Shown here: piece by piece, positions 8,243 through 17,652 of the stretch
Numbering within the stretch: the stretch's first letter is position 1
Layout of the letters: each line of letters begins with the position of its first letter
From: Veillonellaceae bacterium
Lineage (GTDB): Bacteria; Bacillota; Negativicutes; Veillonellales; Veillonellaceae
Length of the DNA: 64,000 nucleotides
Direction of reading: 5' to 3'
Assembly: GCA_900766245.1 (NCBI GenBank)
Contig: CAAFUR010000015.1
Location: forward strand, 9,825-73,824
Translations under genes and position numbers: made by a program
Notes under the pieces: generated by a model
What the model was told of the DNA's origin: nothing
The model's input: only the letters and a program-made list of their open reading frames with translations
Databases searched by the model: none

Positions 8243-8888
8243 ATTCTTCTTTCGTCACTTCGATAACCTGACTAGAATTGGCATCAATCGTTACATGCAT
8301 CGTATCACCATGCATATCCAGTACCATATGGTATCGAGCAACATATCCTTTTGTTTCTAATTCCCAACGTATTAAACGAGCTCCACTACCCAGCATAGTA
8401 ATAGCTACCTCTTTTGCTTCCTCTGGGTTAATGAGATTTCCCAAATCAATGGCTGCAGATTCAACCATCGGTTCACGAGCCTCACCTACATTGGTCTGTA
8501 ACACCTGCCCTGTTGTGGCATCTATGGTCACACTATGACCAGCTTCTGAGGATACTCCGGCTACCTCGTAGCTTTTGCGTCCATCTTGTGTTTCAAATGT
8601 TATCCCTTTCACTTGTGCTGTTGGATATTGTTTCTTGTATAGATTGACAGCCCCCTTGGCATCTACAAGGATTGAATCTGATCCCTCTTTCGTATCTGAA
8701 CTTTGCGGATCAGTAGATACAACTTTTACTTCTGGCAAGGGAACTTTCTTCAATGTGATCTGCGTTCCATCTACCATTGTTGTCATAGAAATCGACTCAT
8801 TTTCAGTACAACATGAATACCAAGAAATTGACCCTACCGAAACAATGGCACAAATACTTAGGATACTTATAAGCATCTTTCGTCTCAT
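8241..8888 (-). CDS. Membrane-anchored PepSY-domain protein
   Basis: A 215-residue protein with an N-terminal hydrophobic segment (MRRKMLISILSICAIVSVGS) and then two PepSY-type repeats. The first is around DAKGAVNLYKKQYPTAQVKG..VTIDATTGQVL and the second around NPEEAKEVAITMLGSG..HVTIDANSSQVIEV at the C-terminus. PepSY domains often act as inhibitors or modulators in the cell envelope; the partner is unknown. Start at 8886-8888 chosen for the AGGATG upstream instead of a Met nine codons earlier. Cys-Cys follows the hydrophobic segment but no good lipobox is seen. Confidence 0.82.
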   Translation of the reverse strand: MRRKMLISILSICAIVSVGSISWYSCCTENESISMTTMVDGTQITLKKVPLPEVKVVSTDPQSSDTKEGSDSILVDAKGAVNLYKKQYPTAQVKGITFETQDGRKSYEVAGVSSEAGHSVTIDATTGQVLQTNVGEAREPMVESAAIDLGNLINPEEAKEVAITMLGSGARLIRWELETKGYVARYHMVLDMHGDTMHVTIDANSSQVIEVTKEE

Positions 8889-8965
8889 ATTACATCCTTT
8901 ATATACACTAATCAATTTCTAAATTAGTATACACTATAATTATGAACGTAATATGAACCAATTAC

Positions 8966-9820
8966 TCATACTTTTACAATATATCGTAATACACCATAAC
9001 TGATTTCATAGAGCAAAATCATAGGTCCTGCAATCATAGTTTGGGACAACATATCTGGTGTAGGCGAAATAGCTGCCCCCACAACAAAGGCTACTAGAAT
9101 AAACATCTTTCGATACTGACGTAATCGTTCCGACGAAAGAATGCCCATCACGCCTAGAGCAATTAATATCAGTGGTAATTCAAAAGTAATGCCAAATGGT
9201 AAAATAAAGGCGATTACAAAATCAATATACTGACCTATAGAAAACAATGGTTGCAATTCATCAGTACCAAAGCCGATAAAAAATTGTATAGCCATTGGTA
9301 AGACTAGATAATATGAAAATAGTACGCCTACCACGAATAAGGTGACTGCTGTAGGTACCACCATGAAGGTTACCTTTTTCTCACCCTTCGACAAGGCTGG
9401 TACAATAAATGCCCAAATCTGATAAAACCAAACAGGACTCGATATAATACAACCTGCTACTAAGGAAATTTTCATATATGTAAAGAAAGCTTCCGTTGGT
9501 TTCGTATAATACAATGTTCCAGCTGGGGCTACTAAAATCTGCAGAATATCCTCCACATAATAATACGCCCCCAAAGTGCCTATAATAATTGCCACTATAG
9601 CGATTACTAAACGTGTGCGAAGTTCACTTAAGTGATCCACCACAGACATGGAGGACGCCTCTTGCATAAGTTTCGCTTCTGTTTCTGTATAGGTATCCTG
9701 TTGCAACAAGGCGTCTTGCTCTACCTGTTGTTGAGCAAGACGCTTTCTTTGTTCTATGACACTATTCAAGGATGGACGTTTGGCACTCATTTCAAAGTTT
9801 TTTACTTGAAATTCTTTCAT
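8966..9820 (-). CDS. tatC: Sec-independent protein translocase TatC
   Basis: A 284-residue inner-membrane protein with six spans, the core twin-arginine signal receptor. Landmarks are MSVVDHLSELRTRL, which is the conserved cytoplasmic H-L-x-E-L-R-x-R motif, FSYYLVLPMAIQFF, and FGITFELPLILIALG. The N-terminal tail of about 55 residues before the first motif is longer than in most TatC and is Gln/Lys rich. The ATG at 9818-9820 lies 1 bp after the stop of the prenyl synthase gene and uses AAGGTG inside that gene's last codons. No tatA gene is in the window. Confidence 0.95.
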   Translation of the reverse strand: MKEFQVKNFEMSAKRPSLNSVIEQRKRLAQQQVEQDALLQQDTYTETEAKLMQEASSMSVVDHLSELRTRLVIAIVAIIIGTLGAYYYVEDILQILVAPAGTLYYTKPTEAFFTYMKISLVAGCIISSPVWFYQIWAFIVPALSKGEKKVTFMVVPTAVTLFVVGVLFSYYLVLPMAIQFFIGFGTDELQPLFSIGQYIDFVIAFILPFGITFELPLILIALGVMGILSSERLRQYRKMFILVAFVVGAAISPTPDMLSQTMIAGPMILLYEISYGVLRYIVKV

Positions 9821-9821
9821 A

Positions 9822-10793
9822 CTACACCTTACGGTTCGACAATTTCTCAAGAACAGTTTCCAAAATATCTTTCCCTTTGAAAGATGGTAGTTGTTGTAGG
9901 GCTATCTCCGCTTGTTTACGATATGTTGCCTCAAGAGCTAAGGCTTGATCGATACCGCCTTTAGCCGTCACATACTCCATCAATTCCTTTGTATCTTTTC
10001 CATTGCGAATGTCTCCAATCATATTCGTTACATGCGTTGTATTGTCAGGAGTTACGACAGACAATAAAGGATAGGTCAAAATACCTTCTTTCACATCTTT
10101 ACCGACTGGCTTACCTGTTGTGACTGTTTGCTCACGATAGTCCATCACGTCATCAGTAATTTGGAAAGCCATGCCTAAACCATGACCATAGGTGCGCAAT
10201 AATGAAATATGCTCCTCTGACCATCCACCAAGAATGCCACCTAATGCTAAGCAACCTTCAATGAAATCTGCTGTTTTCTTTTGTGTTTTTAAAAGGTATC
10301 GATCTGTGCCTTGATCTAATCGGTACACATCTTCCATTTGCATAAATTCGCCTTCTACCAAGGCAGAAATAATTTCAGAAAAAATAGTTAAGCATGGAAT
10401 AGAACCGATTTCAGCTACAATGCCGAAAGCTTTAGCAAATAAATAGTCTCCACTGAGGATGGCCACTTTATTGCCTTTCGTACAATGAATAGAAGTTACG
10501 CCACGTCGTACCTCTGCTTGGTCTAATACATCATCATGAATGAGTGTAGCCAAATGCAACATCTCAATCGCGGCTGCCATACGAACTCTATCTTCTTGTT
10601 TGGAATCTCCACTTAAGGCAATTAACAAACACAATTGCGCTCGTAATCGCTTGCCGCCCCCTACTGAAAGAGGCCGAATGAGTGCATTAAAATCTTCTGC
10701 ACCAGTTTGTAGAGATTGTTGCAAATATGTTTCTACGCGTTCTAAATCTTTAGAGACCCGTAGCTTCATTTGTGCATCTGTAAGAATACTCAT
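9822..10793 (-). CDS. Polyprenyl diphosphate synthase
   Basis: A 323-residue trans-prenyltransferase of the IspA/HepT family. The two Asp-rich motifs that hold Mg-diphosphate are clear: HDDVLDQAEVRRG near residue 91 and QITDDVMDYR near residue 218. GGGKRLR in the N-terminal third binds the homoallylic substrate. It most likely makes the long side chain of menaquinone, supported by menA at 39.7 kb. Chain length cannot be read. ATGA overlap of 4 bp with yihA upstream and 1-bp gap to tatC downstream show one operon. Confidence 0.93.
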   Translation of the reverse strand: MSILTDAQMKLRVSKDLERVETYLQQSLQTGAEDFNALIRPLSVGGGKRLRAQLCLLIALSGDSKQEDRVRMAAAIEMLHLATLIHDDVLDQAEVRRGVTSIHCTKGNKVAILSGDYLFAKAFGIVAEIGSIPCLTIFSEIISALVEGEFMQMEDVYRLDQGTDRYLLKTQKKTADFIEGCLALGGILGGWSEEHISLLRTYGHGLGMAFQITDDVMDYREQTVTTGKPVGKDVKEGILTYPLLSVVTPDNTTHVTNMIGDIRNGKDTKELMEYVTAKGGIDQALALEATYRKQAEIALQQLPSFKGKDILETVLEKLSNRKV

Positions 10794-11482
10794 TCCTCTT
10801 CCCCCAATAAGACTGCATTAATACGTGCTAATAAACGATCACGACCTGTATGTTTTAAAGAACTGTACAAAATCGGTGGATATCCCGTTGGATATCGCTC
10901 TTCAATAGTTTTTAACTGTTTTTGTCGTTCGTTCATTTTTAATTTATCCGCTTTTGTTACCACGATTTGTAAAGACACTCCATGCGATTGCAACCAATCA
11001 AAGGCCTCTTTATCGATAGGCAACTCTGGATGACGACCATCAATGAGTAAACATAATAGCATCATCCGTTCGCTTTGCAAAATATAATTGGCAATAAAAG
11101 AAGACCAAATATTGGTATTGGACCCACCTGTTTTTGCATATCCGTACCCTGGTAAATCCACTAAGAACCAATCAAAGCGACGTTCCATATCATCTGGTAA
11201 ATCTTCCTTTGATTCTATACTAAAGAAGTTGATTGTTTTCGTTTTACCCGGCGTACCACTGACCAAAGCCAATCCTCGATGATTGCATAAGGAGTTGATG
11301 AGAGATGATTTTCCCACATTGGATCGTCCCAAGAAGGCAATTTCTATGGTATCACCTTCTGGGTATTGATCCGCCTTCACCGCAGACGCTATATATTTCG
11401 CTGCGATGATGCGTGGACCTGTCGTCTCTTTTCTAGTATACACTGGTTTTGGATGGCGTTTTACAGCTGGTTTCTTCTTCAT
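10790..11482 (-). CDS. yihA: Ribosome biogenesis GTPase YihA/YsxC
   Basis: A 230-residue TrmE-Era-EngA-YihA-class GTPase needed for 50S assembly. G1 is GRSNVGKSSL, G3 is DLPGYGYA, G4 is TKAD and the G2 region has GKTKTINFF. A basic N-terminal tail of about 25 residues (MKKKPAVKRHPKPVYTRKET) precedes the domain, longer than usual and perhaps RNA-binding. It overlaps lon by 4 bp and the prenyl synthase by 4 bp. Confidence 0.96.
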   Translation of the reverse strand: MKKKPAVKRHPKPVYTRKETTGPRIIAAKYIASAVKADQYPEGDTIEIAFLGRSNVGKSSLINSLCNHRGLALVSGTPGKTKTINFFSIESKEDLPDDMERRFDWFLVDLPGYGYAKTGGSNTNIWSSFIANYILQSERMMLLCLLIDGRHPELPIDKEAFDWLQSHGVSLQIVVTKADKLKMNERQKQLKTIEERYPTGYPPILYSSLKHTGRDRLLARINAVLLGEEE

Positions 11483-13788
11483 AGTAATGCCTTTTCTAAT
11501 ACTTCTTCCATCGTTTTCACAGGAGTGATAATCAATCCTTCTTTGACGATATCTGGTAAGTCTTGAATGTCTTTTTTATTGCCTTCTGGAATGAGTACTT
11601 CTTTCACTCCATAACGAAGAGCTGCTAATAATTTTTCTTTCAAACCACCAATTGGCAATACTCTACCACGTAAAGTAATTTCACCAGTCATGGCAATGTC
11701 TGATCGCACTTTTTTACCGGTTAACGCAGATACAATAGCCAAGGTCATCGTAATCCCTGCAGATGGGCCATCTTTAGGCGTAGCCCCTTCTGGTAAGTGC
11801 ACATGAATATCCAGTTCCTTATGGAATTTTTCTGGCAATTTCAATTCTTTTTGACGATGACGAATGTAGGACATAGCCGCTTGACCAGATTCTTGCATCA
11901 CTTTGCCTAAGCTACCAGTCAAACTTAATTTTCCTGTGCCTTGCATTGTCGTCGCTTCACATGGTAAGACAACACCACCTACGGAAGTCCAAGCTAAACC
12001 ATATACAAGTCCAACTTGCGCTTGTTTTTCACGAGACTCTTCTATAAATTTAGGAATGCCTAGGTAGTCTTCTAAATTCTTCACTGTTACTTTAGGTGCT
12101 TTTTCACCTTCCGTAACCACAGCAAATGCTAATTTACGGCAAATTTTAGCAATTGTTTTTTCTAAGGTACGCACACCAGCTTCACGAGTGTATTCAGAAA
12201 TCACACGTTTTAACACAGCATCTGACAGTTTGACACCTTGCTCTTGTAAGCCATGTTTTTCAATTTGTTTTGGCACTAAGTAACGTTTAGCAATTTCTAA
12301 CTTTTCTTCCTCTGTATAGCTGCTGAGTTCAATGATTTCCATACGATCTAATAAGGGTCTAGGAATATTGCCCGCTACATTAGCAGTAGTAATCCAGAAT
12401 ACATCAGAGAAATCAAATGGAATTTCAATGTAATGGTCACTGAATGTGCTATTTTGTTCAGGGTCTAACACTTCTAATAAAGCAGAAGATGGATCCCCTT
12501 TATAATCGGATGCCAATTTATCAATTTCATCAAGCAAGAACACAGGATTACGAGTACCTGCATTTTTTAGCCCTTGGATCATACGACCTGGCAAGGCTCC
12601 TACGTAGGTACGACGATGTCCACGAATTTCAGCTTCATCACGGACACCACCTAAAGAAGCACGAATGAATTTACGATTCATAGCTTTTGCAATGGAGCTT
12701 GCTAAAGATGTTTTCCCCACTCCTGGTGGTCCTACTAAACATAAAATAGAACCGCCTTGTTTGCCAGATAACTTACGAACTGCTAAGAATTCTAGAATAC
12801 GTTTCTTGATTTTTTCTAAACCATAATGGTCCCCATCGAGTACATTGCTAGCTTCTTTCAATTCTAACCGATCATCAGACAAAGTATTCCAAGGTAATTG
12901 CAATAACCAATCAATATAATTGCGCAAAATATTGGATTCTGGCATCATTTGTGGCATACGACTATAGCGAGTAATCTCTTTGTCGATACGTGCATGGATA
13001 TCCTCTGGTAATTCTAATTTTGCCAGCTGTTCCCGTAATTCTTCTGCCTCTTGATCAGGATCCATTTTATCCCCTAATTCATCATGGATAATACGGATTT
13101 TTTCACGCAAGAAATATTCCTTTTGTGCTTTTTCCATAGATTGACGGACTTGGTTATTAATGGAATTTTCCATATCCGAGATTTGTAGTTCTGTATTCAA
13201 TACGCCTACAACCATATTCAAACGTCGATTTACGGATAATTCTTCTAAAATATTTTGGCGCACTTTCAATTGGATAGGCACGAGGAATGCCACTTGGTCC
13301 GCCCATTCACTAGCATCTGAGCTTCCTAAGACATGATCTAATCCTTCATCTGTATTGGGCTTAAGCACCTCTACCCATTGTGCAAATTTAGTTTGTAAGA
13401 TACGTCGATATGCTTCTTCTTCCATTGGATCTTCATGAAGAGACTCCAACGGAGTTACTGTTACCTCATAAAATGGATCCGTACCTAAAATAGCATCTAG
13501 CTTAACACGGCTAACGCCTTCTACTAAAATACGAACTACGCCCCCTGGTAAGCGGAGCATTTGATTTATTTTAACAATCGTCCCAACTTGATATACTTCT
13601 TCCAAGGTAGGAGTTTCGATACTTTCGTCTTTCTGAGCAGTAACCACCAAATATTGGTCTTTATCCATAGCCGCTTTTACAGCCTGTACCGATGTGGTAC
13701 GACCAATATCTAATTGTGTCACTACTTTGGGAAATACAACAATTCCACGTAGGGGAACCATCGGTAATGTCATAGGTTTAGTTTCCAT
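11479..13788 (-). CDS. lon: ATP-dependent protease Lon
   Basis: A 769-residue LonA. The N-terminal substrate domain (about 7-200) and coiled-coil linker are followed by the AAA+ module with Walker A GPPGVGKT (353-360) and Walker B VFLLDEID (416-423), then the protease domain with the Ser-Lys dyad S676 (KDGPSAG) and K719 (GGLKEK). It degrades misfolded and regulatory proteins in the cytoplasm. The ATG at 13786-13788 has GGGAGG 4 nt upstream; a longer frame to 13830 would start inside the clpX terminator and is rejected. It leads lon-yihA-prenyl synthase-tatC. Confidence 0.98.
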   Translation of the reverse strand: METKPMTLPMVPLRGIVVFPKVVTQLDIGRTTSVQAVKAAMDKDQYLVVTAQKDESIETPTLEEVYQVGTIVKINQMLRLPGGVVRILVEGVSRVKLDAILGTDPFYEVTVTPLESLHEDPMEEEAYRRILQTKFAQWVEVLKPNTDEGLDHVLGSSDASEWADQVAFLVPIQLKVRQNILEELSVNRRLNMVVGVLNTELQISDMENSINNQVRQSMEKAQKEYFLREKIRIIHDELGDKMDPDQEAEELREQLAKLELPEDIHARIDKEITRYSRMPQMMPESNILRNYIDWLLQLPWNTLSDDRLELKEASNVLDGDHYGLEKIKKRILEFLAVRKLSGKQGGSILCLVGPPGVGKTSLASSIAKAMNRKFIRASLGGVRDEAEIRGHRRTYVGALPGRMIQGLKNAGTRNPVFLLDEIDKLASDYKGDPSSALLEVLDPEQNSTFSDHYIEIPFDFSDVFWITTANVAGNIPRPLLDRMEIIELSSYTEEEKLEIAKRYLVPKQIEKHGLQEQGVKLSDAVLKRVISEYTREAGVRTLEKTIAKICRKLAFAVVTEGEKAPKVTVKNLEDYLGIPKFIEESREKQAQVGLVYGLAWTSVGGVVLPCEATTMQGTGKLSLTGSLGKVMQESGQAAMSYIRHRQKELKLPEKFHKELDIHVHLPEGATPKDGPSAGITMTLAIVSALTGKKVRSDIAMTGEITLRGRVLPIGGLKEKLLAALRYGVKEVLIPEGNKKDIQDLPDIVKEGLIITPVKTMEEVLEKALL

Positions 13789-13811
13789 TGAACCTCCCAG
13801 TACTATATGAT

Positions 13812-13849
13812 AAAAAGAAACCCATTCCACCTTTGAAATGAGTTTCTTT
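13812..13849 (-). terminator. Terminator between clpX and lon
   Basis: On the minus strand AAAGAAACTCATT pairs with AATGGGTTTCTTTTT around a 10-nt loop, ending in T5. It separates clpP-clpX from lon, so lon likely has its own promoter or depends on read-through. Confidence 0.82.
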
Positions 13850-13880
13850 GCCTTTACTATCTGATTGCTTCAGCGTGGAC

Positions 13881-15104
13881 TCATTTATTGAGTATTGGCT
13901 CTTCTTCGCCACGAACCGCTTTGTCTGTTACAATGCATTCTTTTACATCTTTCATAGATGGTACTTCATACATCACACGTTTCATAACTTTTTCGATAAT
14001 GGCCCGTAATCCGCGTGCTCCCGTATTGCGTTCCAAGGCTTCTTTCGCAATCTCACGGAGTGCATCTGATTCAAAGACTAATTTTACATCATCTAAAGAC
14101 AGCATTTTTTCATATTGCTTAGTCAATGCATTTTTAGGCTCTGTTAAAATTTTGATTAAAGCCTCTTCATCAAGTGGGCTGAGCGTAACCATCACTGGCA
14201 ATCGTCCGATAAATTCAGGTATTAGCCCGAATTTTTGTAAGTCTTCTGGCACAACTTCTTTCAAAATAGAGGCTACATCTTTTTCCTCTTTCTTTTGAAT
14301 ATCTGCACCAAAACCTAATGTTTTCTTCGCAGTCCGCTTCGTGATTACTTTGTCCATACCATCGAAAGCGCCACCGCAAATAAACAAGATATTTGTTGTA
14401 TCTAAATGTAACATCTCTTGATTAGGATGTTTCCGTCCTCCTTGTGGTGGTACAGAGGCTACTGTTCCTTCTAGGATTTTCAGTAATGCTTGTTGTACAC
14501 CTTCTCCAGATACATCGCGAGTAATGGACGGATTTTCTGATTTGCGAGCAATCTTATCGATTTCATCGATGTAGATAATACCGCGTTCAGCTAGCTCTAT
14601 ATCATGGTCGGCGGCTTGAATCAGTTTGAGGAGAATGTTTTCTACATCTTCCCCTACATAGCCTGCCTCTGTCAAACTAGTAGCATCTGCCATGGCAAAT
14701 GGTACTTGTAACATTTTTGCTAATGTTTGAGCCAATAATGTTTTACCACTACCTGTGGGCCCAATGAACAATACATTGGACTTTTGTAGTTCCACATCAT
14801 CGATAACATTATCATGTTGCAAACGTTTGTAATGATTATATACGGCTACAGACAAGGAAATTTTAGCGTCATCTTGACCAATGACATACTGATCAAGATG
14901 AGCTTTAATTTCTTTTGGAGTCGGGATATCGTTTAAATCAAACGTTTCCGGTAGTTCTTCAATTTTGTCTTCCTCAATAATATGCTGGCATACATCAATA
15001 CATTCATTACAAATGAACACATTAGGACCTGCTATCAATCGTTCGACTTCTGTTTCTGCTCTACCGCAAAAATTACAACGTCTTTCTTTATCGTCTTTAT
15101 TCAA
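13881..15104 (-). CDS. clpX: ClpXP unfoldase subunit ClpX
   Basis: A 407-residue AAA+ hexameric unfoldase. The N-terminal zinc-binding domain has CNFCG and CNECIDVC (four Cys). The AAA+ core has Walker A GPTGSGKT, Walker B IIYIDEIDKI, sensor region PEFIGRLP and a C-terminal small domain. It delivers tagged substrates to ClpP, encoded 12 bp upstream, so the two are co-transcribed. Full length. Confidence 0.98.
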   Translation of the reverse strand: MNKDDKERRCNFCGRAETEVERLIAGPNVFICNECIDVCQHIIEEDKIEELPETFDLNDIPTPKEIKAHLDQYVIGQDDAKISLSVAVYNHYKRLQHDNVIDDVELQKSNVLFIGPTGSGKTLLAQTLAKMLQVPFAMADATSLTEAGYVGEDVENILLKLIQAADHDIELAERGIIYIDEIDKIARKSENPSITRDVSGEGVQQALLKILEGTVASVPPQGGRKHPNQEMLHLDTTNILFICGGAFDGMDKVITKRTAKKTLGFGADIQKKEEKDVASILKEVVPEDLQKFGLIPEFIGRLPVMVTLSPLDEEALIKILTEPKNALTKQYEKMLSLDDVKLVFESDALREIAKEALERNTGARGLRAIIEKVMKRVMYEVPSMKDVKECIVTDKAVRGEEEPILNK

Positions 15105-15116
15105 ACCCCTGTCTCC

Positions 15117-15716
15117 TTATTTTTCTGTTGAGGATGGACGAGTCAATACTTCATCAATCAAACCATATGCTTTTGCATCTTCTGCAGACATGAAATTATC
15201 ACGATCTGTATCTTGTGCAATCACTTCTATTGGTTGACCCGTATGATGTGCTAACACGCCATTCAATTCTTCTCGTAACCGCAATATTTCACGAGCGTGA
15301 ATTTCAATTTCAGACGCTTGCCCTTGAACACCACCCAATGGTTGGTGAATCATAATGCGAGAGTGTGGCAACGCATAGCGTTTGCCAGGGGCTCCCGCTG
15401 TAAGCAACAAGGAACCCATACTAGCCGCTGAGCCTACGCAAATCGTAGACACATCAGGTTTAATGTACTGCATAGTATCGTAAATCGCCATACCAGCCGT
15501 TACTACACCACCTGGGCTATTAATGTACAAGTGAATATCTTTATCTGGATCTTCAGATTCTAAGAATAGCAATTGAGCTACGATACTGTTAGCAACTGTA
15601 TCATCAATAGGACCACTCAATAGAATAATTCGATCTTTTAATAGACGAGAATAAATATCGTAGGAGCGTTCACCACGACCAGTTTGCTCTACCACGATTG
15701 GCACATACATAGACAT
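15117..15716 (-). CDS. clpP: ClpXP proteolytic subunit ClpP
   Basis: A 199-residue serine peptidase that forms the double heptamer. The triad is visible: Ser in GSAASMGS, His in RIMIHQP and Asp in QDTDRDNFM. Full length with the usual short N-terminal region before VVEQTGRGERSYDIYSRLL. GAGGTG precedes the ATG. Lies 34 bp after tig and 12 bp before clpX, the common tig-clpP-clpX order. Confidence 0.98.
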   Translation of the reverse strand: MSMYVPIVVEQTGRGERSYDIYSRLLKDRIILLSGPIDDTVANSIVAQLLFLESEDPDKDIHLYINSPGGVVTAGMAIYDTMQYIKPDVSTICVGSAASMGSLLLTAGAPGKRYALPHSRIMIHQPLGGVQGQASEIEIHAREILRLREELNGVLAHHTGQPIEVIAQDTDRDNFMSAEDAKAYGLIDEVLTRPSSTEK

Positions 15717-15750
15717 CTAACACCTCTTATACATGTACCTGCATTAGCAA

Positions 15751-17079
15751 TTATTCAGCTTTTTCAGCACCTTTAGCATTGTCTACGATGAAACGAGCTG
15801 CTTTTTTACGTGCTACGGAACTAGCTAACATAGATACACGACCTTCTTTTACAATGATATCGTATACTTCTTTAGGGTCAGCACCGAATTGTTGGGACAT
15901 AGCAAAGATTTCATAGTTCATGTCTTCAGGAGTAACTTGAACGTTTTCTGCTTTTGCAATTTCATCTAATACTAAGTCAGCGCGAACGTTTTCAGCGGCT
16001 GCTGCTTTATTTTCTTCACGTAATTCTTCAATAGTTTTATTGGAGAATTTTAAGTAGTCTTCTAATTTCAAGCCACGGCCTTCAAGGTTCATTGCTAATT
16101 CTTGAACCATTTGTTCAGCGCGGTCTTCAATCATGATTTCAGGGATATCTACTGTTGCATTTTTAACAGCTAATTCCACTAAACCTGCATTGTATGCATC
16201 GATAGCACGACGTGCTGCATCATCTTCCATACGTTTGCGAAGATCTGCTACAAATTCTTCTGCTGTATTGTAAGATGGTTCTGTTTTACCTTGACCTACA
16301 GATACGGAACGTACGAATTCATCAGTGATTTCTGGTAACTCTTTACGTTTAATATCATGGATATGACATTCAAATTTTGCTTCTTTACCAGCTAATTCTG
16401 CTACGAAGTAATCTTCTGGGAAAGATACAGTAACAGTTACATCTTCACCAGCTTTGTGGCCGATTAATTGGTCTTCAAAGCCAGGGATGAAGCTGCCAGA
16501 ACCGATTTGCAATGGATAGGATTTGCCTTCACCACCATCAAATGCTTCGCCATCAATGAAACCTTTGAAATCAATTGTTGCAAAGTCATCGTTTTGTACA
16601 GTTGCATCTTCTGGAGCTGCTACCATTTTAGCTTGTTGGCTACGGATATTGTTCAATTGTTCTTCTACTTGTTCATCAGTGATAGTAGCATCTTGTTTTT
16701 CAACTTCTAAGCCTTTGTAGTCACCCAAAGTTACTTCTGGTTGTTTTACTACTGTTGCTTTGAAGATTAAATCTTTACCTTCTTCAAATTGTTCACGTTC
16801 GATGTCTGGGTTGCTAACAGGAACGATTTCGTTTTCACGAAGTGCTTCTGTGTAAGCACGACCTGCTAATAATTCAAACGCTTCTTCAGCGATAGCTTCT
16901 TTACCATAGTTCATTTCCAAAATTTTACGAGGTGCTTTACCTTTACGGAAGCCTGGAATGTTAACTTGGCCAGCGATGCGTTTTACAGCTTGCGCAAAAC
17001 CTTTTTTCACATCTTCCGCTGGAATTTCGATTGTAATAGATACCTTGTGCTGATCAACAGCAGTTACAGTTGCTTTCAT
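15751..17079 (-). CDS. tig: Trigger factor
   Basis: A 442-residue ribosome-bound chaperone. The N-terminal domain has the ribosome-docking signature GFRKGKAPR (residues 43-51), the middle FKBP-type peptidyl-prolyl isomerase domain covers about 155-240, and a long helical C-terminal domain follows. It holds nascent chains at the exit tunnel. First gene of tig-clpP-clpX. Confidence 0.98.
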   Translation of the reverse strand: MKATVTAVDQHKVSITIEIPAEDVKKGFAQAVKRIAGQVNIPGFRKGKAPRKILEMNYGKEAIAEEAFELLAGRAYTEALRENEIVPVSNPDIEREQFEEGKDLIFKATVVKQPEVTLGDYKGLEVEKQDATITDEQVEEQLNNIRSQQAKMVAAPEDATVQNDDFATIDFKGFIDGEAFDGGEGKSYPLQIGSGSFIPGFEDQLIGHKAGEDVTVTVSFPEDYFVAELAGKEAKFECHIHDIKRKELPEITDEFVRSVSVGQGKTEPSYNTAEEFVADLRKRMEDDAARRAIDAYNAGLVELAVKNATVDIPEIMIEDRAEQMVQELAMNLEGRGLKLEDYLKFSNKTIEELREENKAAAAENVRADLVLDEIAKAENVQVTPEDMNYEIFAMSQQFGADPKEVYDIIVKEGRVSMLASSVARKKAARFIVDNAKGAEKAE

Positions 17080-17114
17080 GAAAGTATTTCCTCCTTAGGG
17101 TATAATGCACCCAA

Positions 17115-17162
17115 ATTATAAGTTTTAATATTGCATTTTTAATATTATCATAAAGTTGTCAA
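17115..17162 (-). promoter_or_regulatory. Possible promoter elements ahead of tig
   Basis: On the minus strand a perfect TTGACA is at 17157-17162 and a perfect TATAAT at 17115-17120, but they are too far apart (36 bp) to be one promoter. Each may belong to a separate weak promoter. The 100-bp gap to the CBS gene is otherwise AT-rich without a terminator. Confidence 0.35.
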
Positions 17163-17178
17163 TCGTGCAATTATTTCC

Positions 17179-17640
17179 CTATTTACCTTGTTCTTCAGCG
17201 ATAAGTTTCATGATATCATGACGGCTTACCATACCAATCAAATGATACGCATCATCAACAACTGGCAAGTTTTTCAAATGTTTTTCTACCATGGCTCCCA
17301 CTGTTACTTCCACTTCTGCGTCTGCATAGGCCGTGATCACTTCTGTGGTCATGATTTCTTCTACATGGGTAGCCATCAATTTTTTGAATTGTCCATCATA
17401 TTCACCGATACCACCATAATAGATATTAGCGCCTAAAATATTGATGTAATGTGGCGCATGGGGACGAACTTTTTTGTACAACAAATCCCCTTCCGATACA
17501 ATGCCAATCAACTTGTTATCTTCATCAACTACAGCAATAGCTGTTAAATTGTGTTTTACCATCAATTTAGCTACATTTGTAATTTGTTCATCTTTACCAA
17601 CAGTAATTGGGTATTTGTTCATAATTTCTTGTAATGTCAT
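17179..17640 (-). CDS. Protein with two CBS domains
   Basis: A 153-residue cytoplasmic protein made only of a CBS pair: LQEIMNKYPITVGKDEQITN...DEDNKLIGIVSEGDLLY and VEEIMTTEVITAYADAEVEV...DDAYHLIGMVSRHDIMK. Such pairs bind adenine nucleotides and act as energy sensors, often on a partner protein. The linker between the domains contains LGANIYYGGIGEYDGQFKKL. It is 12 bp after the coiled-coil gene at 17653, so the two may work together; the target is unknown. Confidence 0.92.
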   Translation of the reverse strand: MTLQEIMNKYPITVGKDEQITNVAKLMVKHNLTAIAVVDEDNKLIGIVSEGDLLYKKVRPHAPHYINILGANIYYGGIGEYDGQFKKLMATHVEEIMTTEVITAYADAEVEVTVGAMVEKHLKNLPVVDDAYHLIGMVSRHDIMKLIAEEQGK

Positions 17641-17652
17641 AATGAGTTCCTC

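Noticed and set aside
13789..13830. Longer N-terminus of Lon
   Set aside because: It would start inside the clpX terminator hairpin; a strong ribosome site precedes the chosen ATG.
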